From contig DLGU01000070.1 in NCBI GenBank assembly GCA_002482865.1, positions 1 to 11,517 on the forward strand: 11,517 bases of DNA, given 5' to 3'. A program made the position numbers and the translations under genes. The stretch comes from Porphyrobacter sp. UBA7686 (lineage in GTDB: Bacteria; Pseudomonadota; Alphaproteobacteria; Sphingomonadales; Sphingomonadaceae). Positions 1 to 7,500 of the stretch are shown here, one piece after another (within the stretch, counting starts at the first letter, position 1; the number at the start of each line of letters is the position of its first letter). A model generated the notes under the pieces. The model did not search any database and had not been told where the DNA came from. It saw only the letters and a list, made by a program, of their open reading frames with translations.

Positions 1-765
1 TTCGAGCTCGATCTGTTCAGCGCGCTCCAGCAGCACCACACTATCGACGGCGATTACACCGCACGAAAGGCCACGCCCAATTCGGTGCGGTTCTGGGCGG
101 TGGGGCAGGCCGAAGCGGTGCGCCGCGCGACCAGCCTCTTCGCGCAGCCCAAATTCGCTTACGAAGGCGCCTTCCCGCAGTTCTATTTCTACGACTGCCA
201 TTCGTGCCACCGGACGATCACCGATGGCCCACAGCGCAAGCTCACCTTCGAAACCAATCCCGCACGGCCGATCCCGTTCGGCAACCCGCCGTTCAATGAT
301 GAAAACATGATCATGCTCCAAGCGGTCGCAGGCGCGCTGGTGCCGGGCGAGGCGGCGAAGTTCCAGAGCGCCGCGCGCGGCTTCCACGCAGCGATGGGGC
401 AGGGGCCGGGCGAGGCGCGTGCCGCTGCGCAGGCACTGTCGGTGCATGCGGGGGTCTTGGCCGATGCATTGTCGGGTCGTGCCTATGCCGATGCCGACGC
501 ATTCAAGGTGATCGCGATCATCGCGGGCGAGGCGACGACGCCGCGCTTTACCGACTATGCCGGATCAGTGCAGGCGGTGATGGCGGTCGATACGCTGCTC
601 AACGCGCTGGTGCGCGAAGGCCGGGTGACGCAGGGCGCAGCGGCGGGCATCCGCGGCGATATCGCCCGGGCGTACAAGGCGGTGGAAGAACCCAACGCCT
701 ACCGCCCGGCCGATTTCCGCGCCGCGCTGAAATCGGCGAGCGGCGCGATCGGCAGGCTGCAATAG
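1..765 (+). CDS. Multiheme-type c cytochrome, C-terminal part (5' truncated by window)
   Basis: The reading frame is open from base 1, so the start lies upstream; 254 residues and the TAG stop are visible. One c-type heme-binding motif, CHSCH, lies near base 196 in the context YFYDCHSCHR. Upstream of it is LQQHHTIDG, whose histidines could be distal heme ligands. The remaining ~180 residues have no cysteine and are Ala-rich and probably helical. The aromatic-DCxxCH context followed by a helical tail reminds me of the last heme of cytochrome c554-like multiheme proteins, but that is a resemblance only. A GTG at base 85 could be taken as a start, but the open frame continues upstream with the same character and no signal peptide follows it, so I treat the gene as partial. 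The stop is 2 nt from the next ATG, so it is very likely the upstream member of the same operon. A role in periplasmic or surface electron transfer is inferred from the heme motif and its neighbours. Confidence 0.75.
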   Translation, partial: FELDLFSALQQHHTIDGDYTARKATPNSVRFWAVGQAEAVRRATSLFAQPKFAYEGAFPQFYFYDCHSCHRTITDGPQRKLTFETNPARPIPFGNPPFNDENMIMLQAVAGALVPGEAAKFQSAARGFHAAMGQGPGEARAAAQALSVHAGVLADALSGRAYADADAFKVIAIIAGEATTPRFTDYAGSVQAVMAVDTLLNALVREGRVTQGAAAGIRGDIARAYKAVEEPNAYRPADFRAALKSASGAIGRLQ

Positions 766-767
766 CC

Positions 768-2720
768 ATGCGCAAGGGGGGGACATTCTGGGTTGCGGCA
801 AGCGCCTTGGTGCTCGCCTCCTGCGGGGGTGGGGGCAGCAGCTCGGGGGGAGGGGGCGCAACCGGCGGCGGGCCCGTGCCGACACCCACGCCGCCGCCTG
901 CCGGACAGGTGTTTTCCGTCCCCGCCGCCGAAAGTCTCACCAGCGCGGAAGTCGGCACGATCATCGCCCAAGCCGCCGCTGAAGCGCGGGCGCGGGGTGT
1001 GGCAGCGACCATTGCGGTGACGGACCGGGTGGGGAACGTGCTCGGCGTCTTCGCCATGCCGGGCGCTGCGGGCACCGCGCGCATCCCCTCGGCGCCCGAT
1101 GGCAGCAATCAGGACGCGCAGGGGCTCACCATCCCCAGCGCCGGAGCGGCTATCGCCAAGGCGATCACCGGCGCCTATCTTTCAAGCGGCGGCAACGCCT
1201 TCTCCAGCCGCACGGCGAGCTTCATCGTGCAGGAACATTTCCCGCCTGCGCCGACCACCGCAGGCCTCGAAAGCGGCCCGCTGTTCGGGGTGCAGTTCAG
1301 CCAACTGCCCTGTTCCGACCTTGCCGCGCGGGCGAGCGACGGGTTCATCGGTCCGAAGCGTTCTCCGCTAGGCCTCGCCGCTGACCCGGGCGGATTCCCG
1401 CTCTATCAGAACGGTGTGGTGGTCGGCGGCATCGGGGTGATCGCTGACGGCAGCTACAGCTTCGACCCCAACGTGCTCGACCGCGATGCCGATGTGGACG
1501 AGGCGATCGCGCTCGCTGGAACGGTGGGCTTTGAAGCGCCGGTCGCGATCCGCGCCGACCGTATCACTGCGGACGGCACATCGCTGCGCTATACTGACGT
1601 TGAATATCCGCAGATCGGGAACGTCGCAGGTGCCAGCTTCGGCTCCACCGCAGGCGCGTTGGTGCCGGTGACCGGCTATTACATGGGGACAGCCCTGCTC
1701 GCGGGCGCGACTTATGGGAGCGAGGCTTCGGGCGTGCGCGCTTCGACGTCAGTGGAATTCGCCAACCGCGATGCCTTCGTGCTCTCCAACGGCGCGGGGG
1801 CCAACCGTTTTCCGGTGCGAAGTGGAACCGACGCGGGCGATGTAGCGAGCCCGCTGACGGCAGCCGAGGCGCGGGTGATCCTTGAGGAAGCCTTCACCGT
1901 GATGAGCCGCGCGCGGGCGCAGATCCGCCAGCCGCTCGATAGCCGCGCGCAGGTGACGATCAGTCTGGTCGATACGCGAGGGCAGGTGCTTGGCCTTGTC
2001 CGCTCCCCTGATGCGCCGATCTTCGGCATCGACGTGAGCCTGCAAAAGGCGCGTACTGCCAATTTCTTCTCGGGCGCCTTTGCCGCCAATGAATTGCTGG
2101 CGGCGGGCGGGGAAGTGCCGCAATTCGTTGCCCGGACGCGCGCCTTTCTCGGCGATCCCACGGCGCTGACCGGCGGTTTTGCCTTCTCCGACCGCGCGGG
2201 CGGCAACCTTTCGCGGCCCTATTTCCCCGATGGCGAGGTGGGGCAGTCCAATGGCCCGCTGTCGCGTCCGATTGCGCAGTTCAACCCGTTTTCGACCGGG
2301 CTGCAGTCTGCGCTGATCGTCGGCAATCTCGCGCAGCATCTCGCCTTCGTCACCGGAGCAAGTGCGCAGGACACCCCGCGCAGTTGCACTACCTTGCCGC
2401 AAGTGACGGCGGGCACGACGCGGCTCGACAATGGCATCCAGATCTTCCCCGGTTCGGTGCCGGTCTATCGCGGCAATGTGCTGGTCGGCGGGATCGGGGT
2501 GTCGGGCGACGGGATCGATCAGGACGACATGATCAGCTTTCTCGGCCTCAACAATGGCGCACTGCGGGCTGGTGGCGGACTGAGCAACGCGCCGAATGCC
2601 ATTCGCGCGGACCGGATCGTGGTCGCGGTCGGCTCTCGGCAAGTGCGGCTGCGCTACGTCAATTGTCCCTTTGCGCCGTTCCTCGATACGGCCACGCAGA
2701 ACGTGTGCGAGGGGCTCTAG
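768..2720 (+). CDS. Outer-membrane lipoprotein with two GlcG/HbpS-like domains
   Basis: 650 residues. The N-terminus is a lipoprotein signal: MRKGG, a hydrophobic stretch, then the lipobox LASC with the lipidated Cys at 19. Gly follows the Cys, not Asp, so outer-membrane sorting is expected. A Gly/Ser then Pro/Thr low-complexity tether covers residues 20-46. Two copies of a GlcG/HbpS-like (DUF336) fold follow, at about 57-280 and 362-633. Each has an LT.AE opening, a beta-strand motif of the type I.VTDRVGNVLGVF or ISLVDTRGQVLGLV, a GPL segment, a Y...V.VGGIGV strand, and a closing IRADRI...RLRY segment, so the duplication shows within the protein itself. Streptomyces HbpS of this family binds heme and senses redox stress outside the cell; GlcG has no settled function. 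Other cysteines are at 182, 540, 633 and 647, with no CxxCH. The start is the ATG 2 nt after the upstream stop; only a weak GGCAGG (751-756) precedes it. A heme-binding or redox-sensing accessory to the cytochromes is inferred. Confidence 0.82.
   Translation: MRKGGTFWVAASALVLASCGGGGSSSGGGGATGGGPVPTPTPPPAGQVFSVPAAESLTSAEVGTIIAQAAAEARARGVAATIAVTDRVGNVLGVFAMPGAAGTARIPSAPDGSNQDAQGLTIPSAGAAIAKAITGAYLSSGGNAFSSRTASFIVQEHFPPAPTTAGLESGPLFGVQFSQLPCSDLAARASDGFIGPKRSPLGLAADPGGFPLYQNGVVVGGIGVIADGSYSFDPNVLDRDADVDEAIALAGTVGFEAPVAIRADRITADGTSLRYTDVEYPQIGNVAGASFGSTAGALVPVTGYYMGTALLAGATYGSEASGVRASTSVEFANRDAFVLSNGAGANRFPVRSGTDAGDVASPLTAAEARVILEEAFTVMSRARAQIRQPLDSRAQVTISLVDTRGQVLGLVRSPDAPIFGIDVSLQKARTANFFSGAFAANELLAAGGEVPQFVARTRAFLGDPTALTGGFAFSDRAGGNLSRPYFPDGEVGQSNGPLSRPIAQFNPFSTGLQSALIVGNLAQHLAFVTGASAQDTPRSCTTLPQVTAGTTRLDNGIQIFPGSVPVYRGNVLVGGIGVSGDGIDQDDMISFLGLNNGALRAGGGLSNAPNAIRADRIVVAVGSRQVRLRYVNCPFAPFLDTATQNVCEGL
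2709..2714 (+). promoter_or_regulatory. Shine-Dalgarno sequence for the beta-barrel gene
   Basis: GAGGGG lies 6 nt before the ATG at 2721, inside the last codons of the lipoprotein gene. It is the clearest ribosome site in the + strand operon. It supports the 2721 start even though there is no spacer between the upstream TAG (2718-2720) and this ATG. Confidence 0.6.
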
Positions 2721-4577
2721 ATGAGCTGGCTGCTCCCTGCGCTGCTGCTGCTCCAGGCGAGCCCGCCGCCGGACGAGGTGCAGGCGCAGCCCTCGCCGCC
2801 CGGCGAAGAAGCGTCGCAGGACTGGGAGCAGGACGTCCCTCCGGTCGATCCCGCGATTATCGATGGTCGCCAGCGCCCCGGCTACACCGCGCCGTTGCCC
2901 GAGCGGATCGAGCAGAATAACGAAGGCGCCATCCGCGCGCCGCCGCCCAGCGCCTTTCCGACCGACCAACTGCCCATTCCTGATCGCTGGCGACTGATCG
3001 AGAGCCTCGGGCTGGTCAAAGAGAACCTGCTCGATCCCTATAACCAGAACACCTACAAGGGCGACCGGCCGATCAATCGGGCCAAGGTGCCGTGGCTGCC
3101 GATCAAGGAAGACGACTGGTTCTTCGTCGCCAACCTCATCAGCGATAGCGTCTACGAGCCGCGCACCTTCCCCATCCCCGTCGGCGTGCAGACCACCGAA
3201 GACCCCGACCGTAACGATGTGTTCGGGAACGACTTCAGCCAGGTCTTCAGCCAGACCTTCATCGCTGGGTTCGCGCTGCTGAAAGGCTCGACCACCTTCA
3301 AGCCGCCGAGCATCGAATACCGCGTCACACTGGCCTACAACGTCAATTATGTCGATGTGCCCGAACGCCGCGTGCTGTTTGTGGAACCGTCGCGCCCCTC
3401 GCACCGGCTCGACCACTTCCTCGGGGTGCAGGAAGCCTTCGTTGATTACCACTTCAGCCAGTTCGACAATGACCGGTTCGACTTCATCTCGCTGCGCGCG
3501 GGCATCCAGCCGTTCCAGTCGGATTTTCGCGGGTTCCTGTTCAACGACCAGCAATTGGGCGTGCGCCTGTTCGGATCGCGCGACAACAACCGCTTCCAGT
3601 TCAATCTCGGCGCGTTCTGGCGGCTGGAGAAGGACACCAACTCCGGCCTCAACGCGATCCTGCGCAGCCCACGGGATGATTTCGTCTTCGTCGCCAATGC
3701 CTATCGTCAGGACTTCCTGATCCCGGCGCTGACGAGCCAGATCACCGTGGTCTACAACATGAACCGCGAGGCTGACGACATCCAGATCGACACCAACGGC
3801 TTCCCGGTGCGTCCCGCGCTGCTGGGGACGCTGAGGGGCCGCGAATATGACGCGGTCTACCTTGGCTATAATGTCGATGGGCGGCTGGGGCGGGTGAACC
3901 TCACCGGCAGTTTCTATTGGGCGCTGGGGGAAGACCGGAACAGTTTCTTCACTGACCGCCCGGCCAATATCAACGCGCAGTTCGCCGCTGTCGAAGCGAG
4001 CTACGATCGCAACTGGATGCGCTTCCGCCTGTCCGCTGCTTTCGCGAGTGGGGATTCTGATCCCTATGACGATACCGAAGGCGGGTTCGACGCGATCTTT
4101 GAAAACCCGGTCTTTGCGGGCGCGGATACGTCCTACTGGATCCGCCAGACGATCCCCTTTGCGGGCGGTGGCCGCGCGGTCAGTATCAATGGCCGCAATG
4201 GGTTGCTGAATTCGCTGCGCTCCTCGAAGGAGCAGGGGCAGAGCAATTTCAACAACCCCGGCTTGATCCTCGCTGGCATCGGCGCGGATTTCGATCTGAC
4301 GCCACAGTTCCGCCTGTCGGCCAATGCCAACCACCTGTGGTTCGAGAACACCGCAACGCTGCAAGTGCTGCGCAATGAAGGCTCAATCCCGCGCGAGATC
4401 GGCTTTGACCTTTCGGCAGCGGCAATTTGGCGGCCCAAAGCCAATCAGAACCTCGTTTTCCGTCTGTCTGCCGCAACACTGGTTGCAGGCGACGGCTTCA
4501 AGGACCTGTTCACCGCGCGCGGCGGCGGCGGACAGGAGTTTGTTTCGATCCTCGCCAACGTGGTGCTGACCTACTGA
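2721..4577 (+). CDS. Predicted outer-membrane beta-barrel protein (conduit candidate)
   Basis: 618 residues. A short signal peptide (MSWLLPALLLLQA, cleavage near residue 13) lacks the usual Lys/Arg. A Pro- and acid-rich segment follows (about 14-85), then a globular start with PDRWR (87-91) and PYNQNTYKGDRPI (106-118). From about 130 to the end, alternating polar/hydrophobic strands rich in Tyr, Phe and Trp are separated by Asn/Asp/Gly turns, as in transmembrane beta-barrels. Examples are RFQFNLGAFW (291-300), RVNLTGSFYW (391-400) and RFRLSAAF (434-441). The last strand ends in FVSILANVVLTY with a C-terminal aromatic residue, as for BAM substrates. An acidic loop, SGDSDPYDDTEGG (443-455), could bind Ca2+. 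No cysteine is present, so it lacks the N-terminal CxxC of MtrB, and it shows no obvious relation to that family. Its place directly before the decaheme gene suggests a porin-like sheath or anchor for that cytochrome; an ordinary porin or a substrate-uptake channel is the alternative. It starts immediately after the upstream stop, in the same frame. Confidence 0.78.
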   Translation: MSWLLPALLLLQASPPPDEVQAQPSPPGEEASQDWEQDVPPVDPAIIDGRQRPGYTAPLPERIEQNNEGAIRAPPPSAFPTDQLPIPDRWRLIESLGLVKENLLDPYNQNTYKGDRPINRAKVPWLPIKEDDWFFVANLISDSVYEPRTFPIPVGVQTTEDPDRNDVFGNDFSQVFSQTFIAGFALLKGSTTFKPPSIEYRVTLAYNVNYVDVPERRVLFVEPSRPSHRLDHFLGVQEAFVDYHFSQFDNDRFDFISLRAGIQPFQSDFRGFLFNDQQLGVRLFGSRDNNRFQFNLGAFWRLEKDTNSGLNAILRSPRDDFVFVANAYRQDFLIPALTSQITVVYNMNREADDIQIDTNGFPVRPALLGTLRGREYDAVYLGYNVDGRLGRVNLTGSFYWALGEDRNSFFTDRPANINAQFAAVEASYDRNWMRFRLSAAFASGDSDPYDDTEGGFDAIFENPVFAGADTSYWIRQTIPFAGGGRAVSINGRNGLLNSLRSSKEQGQSNFNNPGLILAGIGADFDLTPQFRLSANANHLWFENTATLQVLRNEGSIPREIGFDLSAAAIWRPKANQNLVFRLSAATLVAGDGFKDLFTARGGGGQEFVSILANVVLTY

Positions 4578-4579
4578 TG
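4575..4579 (+). promoter_or_regulatory. TGATG stop-start overlap, translational coupling site
   Basis: The TGA stop of the barrel gene (4575-4577) shares its A with the ATG of the decaheme gene (4577-4579). I see no convincing Shine-Dalgarno sequence just upstream. The arrangement suggests re-initiation by ribosomes finishing the barrel gene, which would tie the amounts of the two proteins together. Confidence 0.6.
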
Positions 4580-7500
4580 TTGAAGCTTGGCCAATCTCTC
4601 ACCCGACACATCGCGCTGCTGGCAGCGGCGCTGGTGCTCGCCGTCTCGCTGTTCGCAGGCACGGGCATCGCGGCGGACAAGGAAAAGCCGGTCACGCGCG
4701 ACTACACCGCCGTCTTCGCTCCGCCCGCGCCGCAGCGGCAATCAGTGGCCGAGATGGAGGCCAAGTCCGAAGGCTGCAACACCTGCCACGTCAAGACCGA
4801 TGCGCCGACCATGCATGTCTCGCCCGCCGTGCGGCTGGGTTGCACCGATTGCCACGGCGGCAACCCCAAGGTGCGCGGCAATTCCGAACTTCCGCACGAT
4901 CACCCCGATTACGTCGCCGCCCGCGATACCGCCCATGTGCTGCCGACATATCCCGACAGCTGGCATTTCCCGTCCTCGGCCAATCCGAAGCGGTCCTACG
5001 CCTTGCTCAACAAGGAAGCACCGGAGTTCGTGAAGTTCGTCAATCCGTCCGACTACCGCGTGGCGCGTGAGGCCTGCGGGTCGTGCCACATCGGCGCGAT
5101 TGAGGCCGCCGAACGCTCGATCATGGCGTCAGGCGCGATGCTGTGGGGCGGGGCGAGCTACAATAACGGGATTCTGCCGTTCAAGAATTACCTGCTGGGC
5201 GAGGCCTATACCCGCGATGGGTTGCCTGCAAAGATCACCTCGCCCGGCGCGGGGCCTGGGGGCGTGTTGTCGGAAGATCAGGTCGCGCGCGGCGTGCTGG
5301 CCGAGATGTATCCGCTCCCCACCTGGCAGGTGATCCCGCCGGGCGATGTCTTCCGCGTGTTCGAACGCGGCGGGCGCACGATCAATTCGCAGTTCCCCGA
5401 AATCGGCCTGCCCAATCCATCCGGCGCGATCCAGCGGCTCGAAGAGCCCGGTCGGCCGGACCTCAAGCAATCCAATCGCGGCCCCGGCACCGGGCTTAGG
5501 GTGGCGATCCCTGCGCTCAACATTCACAAGACCCGTCTCAATGATCCCTTCACCTGGTTCCTTGGGACCAATGACCAGCCGGGCGATTACCGCCATTCGG
5601 GCTGCGCAAGCTGCCACGTGGTCTATGCCAATGACCGCGAACCGCGCCACTCGCTGATCTATGCGCAATATGGGCGGGACGGGCAGAGCATCACCGCCGA
5701 TCCGACCATCGCGGAAAAGATCGAGCAGGCGGCAGCGGGCCATGGTGAGACAAAGCACGGCGCCGTGAAGCAGCCTGGTCATGACGATCACGATCACGAA
5801 GCGGCTCCGGGCAAGCGCGCGGATGATGGGCTGACGGTCGGCGGGCAGCTGAAGGAAAAGGGCCACCCGCTCCAGCACGTGTTCACGCGGGCTATCCCGA
5901 CCAGCCAGTGCATGAACTGCCACATGCACCAGCCCAACATCTTCCTGAACTCGTTCCTCGGCTACACCATGTGGGATTACGAGAGCGACGCGCCCGCGAT
6001 GTGGCCGGAGCAGCAGAAATACCCCACCGCCGAGGAAGTGCGCGCGATCAACGACCGCAATCCCGAAGCCGCCGCCGCACGCGGGAAATGGGGTGATCTG
6101 GAATTCGTGCGCAACGTCTATGACCTCAACCCGAAGCTCAAGGACACTCAGTTCGCCGACTATCACGGCCACGGCTGGAACTTCCGCGCGATCTTCAAGC
6201 GGGACCGCGAAGGCAATCTGCTCGATGCCGACGGCAAGATCGTTGACCCCGACGATCCGGAAAAGTGGCGCAAGGAGGGCGAGGGCAAATTCGTCCCCGC
6301 TGGCGTAAACCCCGGCAAGGCGGTCCACATGATGGACATCCACGCCGAAGTCGGTCTGCAATGCGCTGATTGCCATTTCGAGCAGGACAGCCACGGCAAT
6401 GGCCTGATCTATGGCGAGGTTGCCAACGCGATCGAGATTACCTGCAAGGACTGCCACGGCACGCCCGACGCCTATCCCACGCTCCGCACCAGCGGCCCCG
6501 CTGCGCCGCCCGAGGGCCACGACCTCAGCCTGCTGCGCAACCCTGATGGCAAGCGTCGGTTCGAATGGATGGAAGGGGCAGACGGCAGGCGCAAGCTGAT
6601 CCAGCGCTCTATCGTCGATCCGAAACTCGAATGGGAGATGAGCCTCGTCAAGGACTCGGTCGATCCCGCCACCCCCGTGTTCAACGCCAAGGCCGCGCGG
6701 GCGAAGCTGGTCAGCCGTTACGGGGCCGAGACGGGCAATTTCGAATTCGGCACCGGCATCGGGATCGACGACCGCGCGCACCGTGACCCGGAAATGGCGT
6801 GCTTCACCTGCCACCTTTCGTGGACGACCTCATGCGGCGGATGTCACCTGCCGATCGAAGCGAACTGGAAGACCAAATCGCACCGCTACGAAGGCGGTGA
6901 GACCCGTAACTTCGCGACCTACAACCCGCAGGTCGCGCGCGACGAGATGTTCCAGCTGGGCAAGCACCAGACCACCAAGGGCAACCAGGTCGCGCCGGTG
7001 CGGTCATCCTCGGCGCTGGTGCTGTCGTCGACCAACATCAACCGCGAACGCATCTATGTGCAGCAGCCGCCGATCAGCGCCATCGGCTTCTCGTCCCAAG
7101 CCTTCGCGCCGCACTTCCCGCATACGGTGAGGAAGACCGAGACCAAGACCTGCACCGATTGCCACCTCAGCGCCAAGGACGACAACAACGCGATCATGGC
7201 GCAGCTTTTCCTGCTGGGCACCAATTACGTGAACTTCGTCGGGCTGAACGCTTGGACGGGCCTCGAAGGCGGGTTCCAGGCCACCCGCGTCACTGAATAT
7301 GACGAGCCGCAGGCGGTGATCGGCTCCTACCTCCACCGCTATGCCTATCCCGATTGGTGGGGGCTGCACGTCGACCAGAACGGGCGCGAACTGAAGAACT
7401 GGGTGCGCGGCAAGACCTTCGACGCCAAGATGAGTGGCGAGACCCATCCGCTTGAGGAATTCGTCAACGTCCACGAAGGCACCAGCGACCGCGTCGGCTG

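Noticed and set aside
85..87. GTG at 85 as the true start of the first gene
   Set aside because: The frame stays open to base 1 with similar composition and a likely ligand motif (QQHH), and no signal peptide follows the GTG.
1749..4364. Long open frame on the - strand (871 codons) antisense to the lipoprotein and barrel genes
   Set aside because: It is antisense to two well-supported genes, its translation is rich in Arg/Ala/Val low-information sequence, and there is no recognisable domain. Such frames are common in high-GC DNA.
4427..4576. Earlier start for the decaheme gene
   Set aside because: The extra ~50 residues lie within the barrel gene, are Arg-rich and would bury the signal peptide; the ATG at 4577 overlaps the stop in the usual coupled form.
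2721..4577. MtrB/PioB-family barrel
   Set aside because: There is no cysteine at all, hence no N-terminal CxxC, and I see no MtrB-like sequence. A conduit role remains possible only by context.
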